Shown one piece after another: positions 18,648 through 27,271 of a stretch of 64,000 bases of DNA. This stretch comes from Streptomyces halobius (GTDB lineage: Bacteria; Actinomycetota; Actinomycetes; Streptomycetales; Streptomycetaceae). The stretch lies in contig NZ_CP086322.1 in NCBI RefSeq assembly GCF_023277745.1, positions 7,750,001-7,814,000 of the forward strand, read 5' to 3'. A model generated the notes under the pieces. It was not told the DNA's origin. It worked only from the letters and a program-made list of their open reading frames with translations, and made no database searches. A program made the translations under genes and the position numbers. Each line of letters starts with the position of its first letter. The first letter of the stretch is position 1.

Positions 18648-18803
18648 ATGCCGTGGTTTTGGTCGAAAATGAAGCTCTGGAGAGCGGACGTGCCGCGAGG
18701 CGCGCTCGCTCGTTCTAGCTATCGGGGCGTCGGCGCGCCCCGGTCGAGCGCGTCGCACGGGCGGTTGGAAGGAGCACTACCAATGGGCGAGGGGTACGCA
18801 TGA
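18648..18803 (+). CDS. candidate 51-aa uORF coupled to bluB-cobT
   Basis: ATG 18648 opens a frame starting MPWFWSKMKLWR (three Trp) that ends at TGA 18801-18803, overlapping the ATG of bluB-cobT as ATGA. Within it, AAGGAG (18769-18774) is well placed for an internal ATG at 18783, which would give only MGEGYA. Either version would couple translation into the large gene. No homology is recognised, and the 5' part is less GC-rich than its neighbours. Confidence 0.25.
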   Translation: MPWFWSKMKLWRADVPRGALARSSYRGVGAPRSSASHGRLEGALPMGEGYA

Positions 18804-21800
18804 CCGACACCGGCCAGGTCCCGGGCGAGGGACAGCCGGAGAACGCAGGCGGACATCCCGGGCAGCCACAGCCGGCGTCCGTTCCCTTCCCTGCCGACGC
18901 CGGACCGATGGAACAGCAGGGCTGCGTCCCCGCTCCCGACGCCTACCCCTACCTCGACCCGGCCGACGGTGCCGCCGAGGACGACGATCTGCTGCTGATG
19001 CCGGGTGCCCAGGGCGCCTGGAGCGAGCAGCAGGCACAGCAGCCGCTCCCGCAGCCGCACGAGACCCACCAGCAGGCGCCGGCCCAACCGCCGCAGCAGG
19101 GCGTACCGGGACAGGGCGTACCGTTCGCCGCCCCGGGCGCCGGTTTCGCGCCGGTGCCCGCGCAGGGCGGCGACCATGAGAGCGGCGGCCGGGACTCCGG
19201 TTCGGTCGACCTCAGCGCCGTCCGCATTCCGCAGCCCGCCGCACCGCCGCAGCAGGAACGTCCGCAGAACGCGCCCGAGGCGCCGGCGCCACCGGAGCCC
19301 ACCCGCCCGACTGCGCCCGAAGCGCTGGCGCAACCAGACCCCACCCGCCCCACCGTGCCCACCCGGCGCCCGCTGCACATGGGCCCGCCCGTCCCGGACC
19401 CGACCGGCGGCGTCGTTCGCTCGCTCGCCGACCGCGGGCCTGCGGGCACGCCCCCGCAGAACGCCGCGCGGCACGCCGGACCACAGGTCACCGGCCCCGA
19501 GTACTTCGACACCCCCGCCGAGAGCCCGGCACCCGCCCCGGCCGAGCAGCCCGCCGCCGCCCCGCCGGCCGAGCCGCAGACGGCGCCAGGTCGGCAGCCC
19601 CACGCCGAGCAGAACTTCGCCGATGTGGCGTACGCCGAGCAGCCGTCCGCGGCCCCGTCGTACGGTGAGCAGCCCTACGGCGGCCAGGTGTACGCCGAGC
19701 AGTCCTACGGCGCCGCGGGCCAGGGCCCGCTGCCGGGCCCGCAGCTCGGTGAGATCCCGTCACAGGTCCCGCCGTGGGGCGAGGCGTCCGCGCAGGCGGT
19801 GGCGGCCCCGGTGGCGGAGGCGGCCGATCCCGCTGCGGTGGCGCCGCCCGCCGAGGCCGGTGCCGTGGCCGCGCGCGAGGCGGCTCCTGAGGGCGGGGGA
19901 GAGGCGGCTCCGGCCGACCGGCCGGTCGCGTCCGACCAGTCGGCTGCCGTCGGCCGCCCGGACGTGTCCGCTGAGCCGGTGTCGTCCGAGCGGCCGCCCG
20001 CGTCCGACAACGCGGTCGCGCCTGCCGGGTCCCAGCCGTCGGCCGCCGGGCCCGTGTCGTCGTCCGCCGCGCCGGGCGTCGCGCTGCCCGTCGAGCAGCC
20101 GCAGCCGATGCCGGCTCAGGGCGCTCCGGATGCCGGGGCGGTCGCCGCGGACGCCGTCCAGGAAGGGCAGCGGTCCGCGGCCCCGGTGGAGGCGCGGCCT
20201 CAGCACCCGCAGGACGTGGTTCCGGACGCGGCGACGGCAGGTCAGGACGTCCAGCCCGCCCCGGAGGCAGCTCACGAGGCCGCGCCGGACGGTGCCGTCC
20301 CCGCCCAGCAGCCCGAGGCCGCCGCCGCGGCTGCGCAGCAGCCCGTGGAGCAGAGCCAGGCCGTCGAGGCCGAGGCGGCGGGGCGGCCTGCCGCGGACCG
20401 AGCGGCGCTGCCTCAGACGGCGCAGGCCCAGGCTCCCGCGGAAGCGCAGGCGCAGCCGGCCGTCGCCGACCAGGCCCCGCAGGCCGTCGGCGAGGCCGCT
20501 CCGTCTGCCGAGCCGACGCAGCCCGCCCAGGCCGAGGCCATGCCCGGGCGGCCCGTGGAGGCCGTCGAAGGACAGCGCCACCCGGCGGCGCGGGGCGGCG
20601 CACCGTCCGTTCCCGTGACCGTCCCGGCGGCCACGGCCATCCCGATGCACGCCGCCGCGCCCCAGGGACCCGTCGCGATGCCCCAGGCCGAGGCCGGCGC
20701 ACCCGAGGCGCAGGCCGTTGTAGAGCAGCCCGAAGCCCTGCTTCAGGAGGCCGGACAGCCGAAGCCCGGTGCGCCCGTGGACCCCGCCGTGCAGCAGACC
20801 GGCGAGGTCCCGGCCCCGGAGGCCACGGCCCAGGGCCCGGTCGCCCCCGGCGAGCAGCAGCCCGTACCGTCCTCCGGCAACGTCGGCGAGGCGAACCATC
20901 CGGCCGGCCCGACCGACGCGGTACCCGAGGCACCCCAGGGCGCCGCACCCGGGGCCGCCGAGCCGACTGCCGCACCCCAGCCGGTGCCCGCCCCGGCCGC
21001 CAACGCCGAGCAGCCCCGTGCGGACGCCCCCTCCCCCCAGCCCCCGTCCGTCGGGCCCGACGGCGGCCAGGCCGCCGAAGGCGAGCAGCCCCAGGCCGGG
21101 CCCCCGGCCGACGGCGCTCCCGCCGAGGCGGCGCCCCATCAGGAGGGCGCAGAACTCGTCCAGCTCGGAGAGGGCCACGAAGACGAGGGCCGCGGAGACG
21201 AGATCCACGAAGCCGACGGCCAGTCGGCCGAGGGCCAGGAAACCGCAGGCCAGGAGCACCATCAGCCCCAGGCCACGGACCAGCACGGGCCGGAACACGC
21301 GCCCCGGCAGGACGGCGCCGACGCCTCCGAGACGGCAGCGCCTTCCGATGTGGCCGGCACCCCCGTTGCTGCTGCACACCAGGACCAGGACCAGGACGGC
21401 CCGGCGGCGGACAACCCCCCGGACGCCGACGGAGCCCCGGCCCAGCCCCCGGCCGCCGGATACGACGACTCCGAGCGCGCCGCCGTGCACCGTGTGATCC
21501 GCGAACGCCGCGACATCCGCAACGGTTTCCGCGCCGATCCGATCCCCAACGACGTGCTGCTGCGTGTCCTGGAGGCAGCGCACACCGCCCCCAGCGTCGG
21601 CCACTCCCAGCCCTGGGACTTCGTCGTGATCCGCTCGGCCGAGACCCGCGAGAAGATGCACCAGCTCGCCATGCAGCAGCGCGAGGCGTACGCCAAATCG
21701 CTGCCCAAAGCGCGGGCCAAGCAGTTCCGCGAGCTGAAGATCGAGGCGATCCTCGAAACGCCGGTGAACATCGTCGTCACCGCCGACTCCACCCGTGGCG

Positions 21801-23179
21801 GACGGCACACCCTCGGCCGCCACACCCAGCCGCAGATGGCCCCGTACTCCTCCGCGCTGGCGGTCGAGAACCTCTGGCTCGCCGCGCGCGCCGAGGGCCT
21901 GGGCGTCGGCTGGGTCAGCTTCTTCGACGAGCGGGAGATGGTCCGCGAACTGGGCCTGCCCGAGCACCTTGAGGTCGTCGCCTATCTCTGTCTCGGTTAC
22001 GTCGACGAGTTCCCGGACGAGCCCGAGCTGCTGCAGGCCGGCTGGTCCAAGCGCCGCCCGCTGTCCTGGGTCGTCCACGAGGAGACGTACGGCCGCCGCG
22101 CGCTGCCCGGCGAGGACCCGCACGACCTGCTCCAGGAGACCCTCCACGGCATCCGCCCGCTGGACGCCAAGGCACTCGGTGAGGCATGGGAGCGCCAGAA
22201 ACGGATGACCAAGCCCGCCGGGGCGCTGGGCATGCTGGAGATCATCTCCGCGCAGCTGTCCGGGCTGTCCCGTAAGTGCCCGCCGCCCATCCCGGAGCCG
22301 GCCGCCGTCGCGATCTTCGCCGGCGACCACGGTGTGCACGCCCAGGGCGTCACCCCCTGGCCCCAGGAGGTCACCGGACAGATGGTCGCCAACTTCCTGG
22401 GCGGCGGCGCGGTCTGCAACGCCTTCGCCAACCAGGTCGGCGCCGAGGTCTGCGTCGTCGACGTCGGCGTGGCGGGCGACCTCCCGGCCACCCCGGGACT
22501 GCTGCCGCGCAAGATCCGCCCCGGGACCGATGACTTCACCGCGGGCCCGGCGATGACCCAAGAGGACGTGCTGAAGGCCGTCGAGGTCGGCATCGAGACC
22601 GCCCGCGACCTGGTCGCGGCCGGCAACAAGGTGCTGCTCACCGGCGAGATGGGCATCGCCAACACCACCACCTCGGCCGCCCTGATCGCCGTCTACACCG
22701 GCGCCGACCCGACCGAGGTCACCGGCCGCGGCACCGGCATCAACGACGAGACGCACGCTCGCAAGGTCGATGTCGTCCGCCGCGCCCTGGAACTCCACCA
22801 GCCCGACCCGGCCGACCCCGTCGGGGTGCTCGCCGCGGTCGGCGGACTGGAGCACGCGGCCCTCGTCGGCCTGATCCTCGGCGGCGCCTCGCTGCGTACC
22901 CCGGTCATCCTCGACGGCGTCAGCCCCGGCGCCGCCGCCCTGGTGGCCCGCGCCATCGCCCCCGAGGCGCTGGCCGCCTGCATCGCCGGCCACCGCAGCG
23001 CGGAGCCCGGCCATGTCGCGGCGCTGACCAAGCTGGGCCTGCGCCCGCTCGTCGATCTCGATCTGCGCCTCGGCGAAGGCACCGGCGCGCTGCTCGCGCT
23101 CCCCGTGGTGCAGAGCGCCGCCCGCGCCATGCACGAGGTCGCCACCTTCGACTCCGCCGGAGTGACGGAGAAGAGCTGA
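18800..23179 (+). CDS. cobT: BluB-CobT fusion with a long disordered N-terminus
   Basis: 1459 aa. Residues 1 to about 885 are low-complexity, rich in Pro, Ala, Gln and Glu, with an acidic EDDDLLLMPG patch near the start. Residues about 890-1095 are a BluB-type nitroreductase (AVHRVIRERRDIRNGF, APSVGHSQPWDFVV, LGVGWVSFFD) that makes 5,6-dimethylbenzimidazole from FMN. Residues about 1110-1455 are CobT (KPAGALGMLE, FAGDHGVHAQGVTPWPQEVT, LTGEMGIANTTTSAAL, GTGINDETHARK) that couples the base to nicotinate mononucleotide to give alpha-ribazole phosphate. The fusion passes the lower ligand directly to its activating enzyme. The N-terminal function is unknown. Confidence 0.95.
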   Translation: MTDTGQVPGEGQPENAGGHPGQPQPASVPFPADAGPMEQQGCVPAPDAYPYLDPADGAAEDDDLLLMPGAQGAWSEQQAQQPLPQPHETHQQAPAQPPQQGVPGQGVPFAAPGAGFAPVPAQGGDHESGGRDSGSVDLSAVRIPQPAAPPQQERPQNAPEAPAPPEPTRPTAPEALAQPDPTRPTVPTRRPLHMGPPVPDPTGGVVRSLADRGPAGTPPQNAARHAGPQVTGPEYFDTPAESPAPAPAEQPAAAPPAEPQTAPGRQPHAEQNFADVAYAEQPSAAPSYGEQPYGGQVYAEQSYGAAGQGPLPGPQLGEIPSQVPPWGEASAQAVAAPVAEAADPAAVAPPAEAGAVAAREAAPEGGGEAAPADRPVASDQSAAVGRPDVSAEPVSSERPPASDNAVAPAGSQPSAAGPVSSSAAPGVALPVEQPQPMPAQGAPDAGAVAADAVQEGQRSAAPVEARPQHPQDVVPDAATAGQDVQPAPEAAHEAAPDGAVPAQQPEAAAAAAQQPVEQSQAVEAEAAGRPAADRAALPQTAQAQAPAEAQAQPAVADQAPQAVGEAAPSAEPTQPAQAEAMPGRPVEAVEGQRHPAARGGAPSVPVTVPAATAIPMHAAAPQGPVAMPQAEAGAPEAQAVVEQPEALLQEAGQPKPGAPVDPAVQQTGEVPAPEATAQGPVAPGEQQPVPSSGNVGEANHPAGPTDAVPEAPQGAAPGAAEPTAAPQPVPAPAANAEQPRADAPSPQPPSVGPDGGQAAEGEQPQAGPPADGAPAEAAPHQEGAELVQLGEGHEDEGRGDEIHEADGQSAEGQETAGQEHHQPQATDQHGPEHAPRQDGADASETAAPSDVAGTPVAAAHQDQDQDGPAADNPPDADGAPAQPPAAGYDDSERAAVHRVIRERRDIRNGFRADPIPNDVLLRVLEAAHTAPSVGHSQPWDFVVIRSAETREKMHQLAMQQREAYAKSLPKARAKQFRELKIEAILETPVNIVVTADSTRGGRHTLGRHTQPQMAPYSSALAVENLWLAARAEGLGVGWVSFFDEREMVRELGLPEHLEVVAYLCLGYVDEFPDEPELLQAGWSKRRPLSWVVHEETYGRRALPGEDPHDLLQETLHGIRPLDAKALGEAWERQKRMTKPAGALGMLEIISAQLSGLSRKCPPPIPEPAAVAIFAGDHGVHAQGVTPWPQEVTGQMVANFLGGGAVCNAFANQVGAEVCVVDVGVAGDLPATPGLLPRKIRPGTDDFTAGPAMTQEDVLKAVEVGIETARDLVAAGNKVLLTGEMGIANTTTSAALIAVYTGADPTEVTGRGTGINDETHARKVDVVRRALELHQPDPADPVGVLAAVGGLEHAALVGLILGGASLRTPVILDGVSPGAAALVARAIAPEALAACIAGHRSAEPGHVAALTKLGLRPLVDLDLRLGEGTGALLALPVVQSAARAMHEVATFDSAGVTEKS

Positions 23180-23181
23180 CC

Positions 23182-23248
23182 GGGGACGGCGGCAGCGGGC
23201 CGTCCCCGATGACCCCCGGCCCGCAGCCCCATAGGCTGTGGGCCGGGG
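23182..23248 (+). terminator. two hairpins between cobT and cobA
   Basis: Hairpin 1 is GGGGACGGC (23182-23190) with GCCGTCCCC (23199-23207). Hairpin 2 is CCCGGCCCGCAGCC with GGCTGTGGGCCGGG (about 23214-23248), with one G-T wobble. Both start right after the fusion gene, so cobA probably has its own promoter. Confidence 0.7.
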
Positions 23249-23372
23249 CCATAACCTCTCACCAGGGGGCCCGGTGCCTCGCCGGGGGTTCCCGGGGCGT
23301 ACCACCGCTCACCAGCCGCTCCAGCGCCGCAGCGGCCGATCTCGCACCACCCGCACAAGGAGCCGTACCGCC

Positions 23373-24617
23373 ATGGCTGAGCACGTCGCCGAACACGCCG
23401 CCTACCCCGTCGGACTGCGGCTGTCCGGCCGCCGCGTGGTCGTTCTCGGGGCGGGCCAGGTCGCCCAGCGCCGGCTGCCCGCGCTCATCGCCGCCGGCGC
23501 CGACGTCCTGCTGATCTCCCCGTCCGCCACCCCCTCCGTCGAGGCGATGGCCGACACCGGCGAGATCCGCTGGGAGCGCCGCCGCTACCGGCCGGGCGAT
23601 CTCGACGGCGCGTGGTACGCACTGATCTCCACCGACGACCCGGAGGCCAACGCCGTCGCCTCCCAGGAGGCCGAGGACCGCCGGGTGTGGTGCGTACGGT
23701 CCGACGACGCCGAGGCGGCCACCGCCTGGACCCCGGCCACCGGCCACAGCGAGGGCGTCACCGTCGCGGTGCTCACCGGCCGCGACCCGCGCCGTTCCGC
23801 CGCCGTCCGCGACGCCATCGTCGAGGGCCTGCGGGACGGCAGCATCGCGGCCCCGCACCACCGCACCAGGGCCCAGGGCGTGGCCCTCGTGGGCGGCGGC
23901 CCCGGCGACCCGGACCTGATCACCGTCCGCGGCCGCCGCCTCCTCGCCGAGGCCGACGTCGTCATCGCCGACCGCCTGGGCCCCCGCGATCTCCTCGCCG
24001 AACTTCCTCCCCACGTCGAGGTGATCGACGCCGCGAAGATCCCCTACGGCCGCTTCATGGCGCAGGAGGCCATCAACAACGCGCTGATCGAGCACGCCAA
24101 GGCCGGCAAGGCCGTGGTGCGCCTCAAGGGCGGCGACCCGTTCGTGTTCGGCCGTGGCATGGAAGAGGCCCAGGCGCTCGCCGAGGCCGGTATCCCCTGC
24201 ACCATCGTGCCCGGCATCTCCAGCACCATCTCCGTCCCCGGTGCCGCCGGCATTCCCGTCACCCACCGCGGCGTCGCCCATGAGTTCACCGTGGTCAGCG
24301 GCCATGTCGCCCCCGACGACGAGCGCTCGCTGGTCGACTGGCCGTCGCTCGCCAAGCTGCGCGGCACCCTCGTCGTCCTGATGGGCGTCGAGAACAGCGC
24401 CGCCATCGCCGCCAAGCTCATCGAGCACGGCCGCCCCGCCGACACCCCCGCCGCTGTAGTCCAGGAAGGCACCACCGCGACCCAGCGCCGCGTCGACGCC
24501 ACCCTCGCGACCCTCGGTGAGGCCGTACGGGCCGAGGGCGTCCGTCCCCCGGCGGTCATCGTCATCGGCGACGTCGTCGGGGTCGCGGCCGCCGCCACCG
24601 ACCGTACCGACAGGTGA
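23373..24617 (+). CDS. cobA: uroporphyrinogen-III C-methyltransferase with siroheme-synthase N-domain
   Basis: 414 aa. Residues about 13-150 are the CysG N-terminal Rossmann dehydrogenase domain (VVVLGAGQVAQRRLPALI, YALISTDDPEANAVA), and residues about 168-405 are the SUMT methylase (ALVGGGPGDPDLITVRG, VRLKGGDPFVFGRGMEEA, GISSTISVPGAAGIPVTHRG). It makes precorrin-2 for cobalamin and can oxidise it toward sirohydrochlorin for siroheme. AAGGAG at 23357-23362 lies 10 bases before the ATG. It sits at the branch point between B12 and siroheme and belongs to the cob cluster here. Confidence 0.95.
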   Translation: MAEHVAEHAAYPVGLRLSGRRVVVLGAGQVAQRRLPALIAAGADVLLISPSATPSVEAMADTGEIRWERRRYRPGDLDGAWYALISTDDPEANAVASQEAEDRRVWCVRSDDAEAATAWTPATGHSEGVTVAVLTGRDPRRSAAVRDAIVEGLRDGSIAAPHHRTRAQGVALVGGGPGDPDLITVRGRRLLAEADVVIADRLGPRDLLAELPPHVEVIDAAKIPYGRFMAQEAINNALIEHAKAGKAVVRLKGGDPFVFGRGMEEAQALAEAGIPCTIVPGISSTISVPGAAGIPVTHRGVAHEFTVVSGHVAPDDERSLVDWPSLAKLRGTLVVLMGVENSAAIAAKLIEHGRPADTPAAVVQEGTTATQRRVDATLATLGEAVRAEGVRPPAVIVIGDVVGVAAAATDRTDR

Positions 24618-25561
24618 CCACCCGCCTACGCGGCATGGGAACCTCGACACCGACAAGGCACTATCTCCCCGTGGCAGACATCATCACCGTCGATGACCCG
24701 GACGACCCGCGCCTGCGCGACTACACCGGCCTCACCGACGTCGAACTGCGGCGCCGCCGCGAGCCCGCCGAAGGGCTCTTCATCGCCGAGGGCGAGAAGG
24801 TCATCCGGCGCGCCCGGCACGCCGGCTACGAGATGCGCTCCATGCTGCTCTCGGCCAAGTGGATCGACGTCATGCGCGATGTCATCGACGAGGTCCCGGC
24901 ACCGGTCTACGCGGTCAGCCCGGACCTCGCCGAGCGGGTGACGGGCTACCACGTCCACCGCGGTGCCCTGGCCTCCATGCAGCGCAAACCGCTCCCGCAC
25001 CCCACCGAACTGCTCGGCACCGCCCGCCGCATCGTCGTCATGGAAGCGGTCAACGACCACACCGACATCGGGGCGATGTTGCCTTTGGGTCTCCAAAGGA
25101 GTGCAGGTCAGCGCGTCGCCATCTTCGAGGACATCGTTGATCACGCGAATCTGGGGGCTGCCTTCCGCAACGCAGCCGCTCTGGGGGTGGACGCTGTTTT
25201 CCTCACGCCACGCTGCGCTGACCCCCTTTACCGGCGGGCCGTGAAGGTGTCGATGGGCGCTGTCTTCCACGTTCCCTGGACCCGGCTGACCTCTTGGCCG
25301 AAGGACATCGAGCTGTTCCGTCAGCACGGCTTCGTGACGGCTGCCCTGTGCCTCGGTGAGAAGTCGATCACGATTGACGAACTGTCCGCCCGCCGGTACG
25401 AGAAGCTGGCCCTGATGCTCGGCACCGAAGGCGACGGGCTGTCGGTCGACGCCCTACGCGCGGCCGATGAATGGGTCCGGATCCCGATGGCCGCAGGAGT
25501 GGACTCCCTCAACGTCGCCGCAGCCTCCGCCGTGGCCTTCTACGCGACGAGGCTCAGGTGA
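24614..25561 (+). CDS. SpoU-family RNA 2'-O-methyltransferase, mosaic gene
   Basis: About 315 aa from GTG 24614 (overlapping the cobA stop); homologs usually begin at ADIITVDDPDDPRLRDY, i.e. GTG 24671. The N-terminal part (DVELRRRREPAEGLFIAEGE) is the RNA-binding domain. Motif 1 occurs twice: a truncated VVMEAVNDHTDIGAM (near 25040-25080), then a complete FEDIVDHANLGAAFRNAAAL (25126-25185). The C-terminal knot motifs MLGTEGDGLS and IPMAAGVDSLNVAAA follow. From about 25070 third positions are much less GC-rich. The gene looks like two SpoU genes joined in frame. It methylates a ribose in tRNA or rRNA; the site is unknown. Confidence 0.85.
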   Translation: MTTRLRGMGTSTPTRHYLPVADIITVDDPDDPRLRDYTGLTDVELRRRREPAEGLFIAEGEKVIRRARHAGYEMRSMLLSAKWIDVMRDVIDEVPAPVYAVSPDLAERVTGYHVHRGALASMQRKPLPHPTELLGTARRIVVMEAVNDHTDIGAMLPLGLQRSAGQRVAIFEDIVDHANLGAAFRNAAALGVDAVFLTPRCADPLYRRAVKVSMGAVFHVPWTRLTSWPKDIELFRQHGFVTAALCLGEKSITIDELSARRYEKLALMLGTEGDGLSVDALRAADEWVRIPMAAGVDSLNVAAASAVAFYATRLR

Positions 25562-25639
25562 GCCCCGACACCCGATCGGCACGGCGGGTGGCTGCCGCCC
25601 GCCGCACTGCGCCTGGTGGCCGAGCGGTCTGCCCGGGGC

Positions 25640-25780
25640 GCTCGGACCCGCCGCCTCGCCACCGAGGTGGGTGCTCCCGGCGAGGATGCCGATGGCCACA
25701 GGAGTGGCCATCGCGATCGTGCCCTCGACGGCGCCCGAGAGGTGCAGTGGGGTCTTCTTCACCGTAAACAGATCTGCCAC
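25640..25780 (-). pseudogene. fragment resembling an FUSC-type membrane protein
   Basis: From GTG 25780 the minus strand reads VADLFTVKKTPLHLSGAVEG then TIAMATPVAIGILAGSTHLG. This resembles the first helix of FUSC/aromatic-acid exporter-like membrane proteins, then loses any recognisable content. It abuts other gene fragments. The assignment is tentative. Confidence 0.35.
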
Positions 25781-25850
25781 GGATGTCGCCGCCACGGGCG
25801 GCCGCGGCCATGTTCAGCGCGGCGACGACCAGTTCGGCACCGTGGCGGGC
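25776..25850 (-). pseudogene. fragment of an IS3-family transposase (integrase core)
   Basis: The minus strand reads ARHGAELVVAALNMAAAARGGDIRG, which looks like the segment before the second catalytic Asp in IS3 OrfB proteins. The catalytic residues and both ends are missing. Confidence 0.45.
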
Positions 25851-25859
25851 GCTGCGACC

Positions 25860-26148
25860 GCCGGCCGCCGCCATCGTGCACCATCAACGGCGTGGCGCTC
25901 GCGGTGTCGTGCAACGTCGCCAGGTACTCCCGCTCACCTGCCCGGCGCGCGGCGGCGACCGACGTCCTCCTGCGCTCCGCGGTCTCCCGCTCGGTCGCGC
26001 GGTCGGCAGCGCGGGTCTTGGCCCGGACGATCAGATACGAAGCCTCGACAGCACCGCCTCGACGAGCCGCCGTCCGGTCAGCAGCAGCGCCGATACCTCG
26101 GAGGACGAGGCGATGGCGTCGCCCGCGAGATACGCAGCGGTCGTCAGC
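25860..26148 (-). pseudogene. fragment of a sensor histidine kinase
   Basis: The minus strand first reads YLAGDAIASSSEVSALLLTG and RRLVEAVLSRLR, a membrane-like stretch that stops. After a frame change it reads RRAGEREYLATLHDTASATP, which matches the dimerisation/phosphoacceptor helix of actinobacterial histidine kinases (His in LHDT). No ATPase domain follows. Both ends and the frame are broken, so it cannot make a working kinase. Confidence 0.6.
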
Positions 26149-26164
26149 GCCGTGCCGGTCCCGC

Positions 26165-26235
26165 CACCGGCCGTCGGGCATCGAGAAGACGACATTCGCG
26201 GCATCGACGATGACCAAGGAATCCGAAGAATCCAC
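26165..26235 (-). pseudogene. 5' end of a small conserved actinobacterial gene, truncated
   Basis: GGAGGTG stands 6 bases before GTG 26235. The encoded start is DSLVIVDAANVVFSMPDGRW, close to a Streptomyces family whose members begin VVDAANVVGSVPDGWWRDR (often annotated as NTP pyrophosphohydrolase; I am not sure of the function). Homology ends at base 26165, where unrelated sequence begins, so only the first 25 or so codons with their ribosome binding site survive. Confidence 0.5.
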
Positions 26236-26288
26236 GGCGTACACCTCCCACGGCCGGGCGGCCCCCGGCGGTCCGTCCGTGGCAGGGC

Positions 26289-27248
26289 TCAGCTCCAGCG
26301 CTTCACCAGCTTGGTCAACGACCGCACCACCTTCCGGATCCGGGTCTCGTCGTCGCGTACCGTCCGGCTGAACTCGACGTGCAGGAACGGCACTTCGGCG
26401 GCCGCCGCGGCCCGGCCCTGCACATTGGTCCGCCCGGCCAGCTCGCAGCGCCGCGCCCAGGCCCGGCAGATCCGCAGCTCCTGCTCCCGCATCGCATCGG
26501 CGAACGACCGGCCGTCGGCCAGCGCGGCCGTGCCCGCCCCGGTCGAGGCGACGACGTCGAAGCCGGGGGCGGACTTGTCGGCGAAGCCGTGTAGCTGGAC
26601 GCCGGGAAGCTTGCGGTCGACGAGGGCGCGCACCACGGTGTGGAAGACGGTGTCCGTCCGGTGTGCGACATCCGCCGCATTGCCCCGGCCCGCCGTGCGG
26701 TGGGCGCCGGCCAGCACCAGGACACCGCCCGGCGCGGCCCGGACGAGCCGGACGGCCGGCATCTCGCTGCGGGCGTCGGCGACGGGGTGCGGAACCTGGA
26801 CCGACCACTTCGGTGCGCTGCTCAGCTCGACGTAGACGCGGCCCCAGCCGCGCGCGGGCTGCGCCCCGGTGCGCTCGGCGATCTCGGCGTACCGGCGGCC
26901 GGAGGGGCGGTCGGTCAGCTCGGTCAGCGCATAGCCGGCGCGGGCCAGTTCGCGACCGGCGTCGCGTCGCCGGCCGTCGAGCAGCAGGGCGGTGCCCTTG
27001 GCCACCGCGGTCCGTTCGCGGTAGCCGGGCGGCCGGTAGTGGCGTCGCTCGTCGAGTCCGGAGGTGAACGCGGTGATGCGGGCTTCCAGGTCGACGGTGG
27101 TGGGATGCGGTGTCGTGTGCGTCGGTGGTGCCGTCTCCGCGGGTGGTGTGCCGCAGGCCGAGGCGAGCAATATCAAGGACGTTACGGACAGTCCGAGCTT
27201 TATGGTGGTTACCGGAGGTAGCAGGGATTTGGTAAAGAAGAGTCTCAT
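26289..27248 (-). CDS. secreted lipoprotein, possible amidohydrolase-like fold
   Basis: 319 aa. The signal peptide ends in the lipobox LLASAC, and a Pro/Thr-rich linker follows. The body contains VQVPHPVADARSEMPAVRLV and VLVLAGAHRTA followed by ADVAHRTDTVFHTVV. This resembles an uncharacterised secreted family with a conserved HP-x2-D-x2-SE pattern that looks like a zinc hydrolase site; that reading is inference. ATG 27248 is only 20 bases from the start of capA on the other strand, so both probably share control. A role in trimming or releasing the polymer made by the pgs genes would fit the context. Confidence 0.75.
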   Translation of the reverse strand: MRLFFTKSLLPPVTTIKLGLSVTSLILLASACGTPPAETAPPTHTTPHPTTVDLEARITAFTSGLDERRHYRPPGYRERTAVAKGTALLLDGRRRDAGRELARAGYALTELTDRPSGRRYAEIAERTGAQPARGWGRVYVELSSAPKWSVQVPHPVADARSEMPAVRLVRAAPGGVLVLAGAHRTAGRGNAADVAHRTDTVFHTVVRALVDRKLPGVQLHGFADKSAPGFDVVASTGAGTAALADGRSFADAMREQELRICRAWARRCELAGRTNVQGRAAAAAEVPFLHVEFSRTVRDDETRIRKVVRSLTKLVKRWS

Positions 27249-27271
27249 ATAGTGATAAGAATAGTGGGGTG
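27249..27271. promoter_or_regulatory. very short divergent promoter between lipoprotein and capA
   Basis: Only 20 bp separate the two starts. On + there is TATAGT at 27249-27254. On - there is TATTCT about 9 bases before the ATG at 27248. The whole 27170-27270 stretch is AT-rich for this genome. Both genes lack a normal ribosome binding site, so leaderless or near-leaderless transcripts with overlapping promoters are likely. Confidence 0.4.

Noticed and set aside
15270..18758. 1162-codon minus-strand open frame over metQ, GNAT and cobL
   Set aside because: Shadow of three well-supported plus-strand genes, with Gly/Val/Asp-rich nonsense composition.
18564..18799. Cobalamin riboswitch before bluB-cobT
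   Set aside because: No B12-box-like sequence or long structured leader is visible; the same holds before cobL and cobA.
19760..23305. Very long minus-strand frame over bluB-cobT
   Set aside because: Arises from the repetitive Pro/Ala codons of the plus-strand gene; no start signal and no homology.
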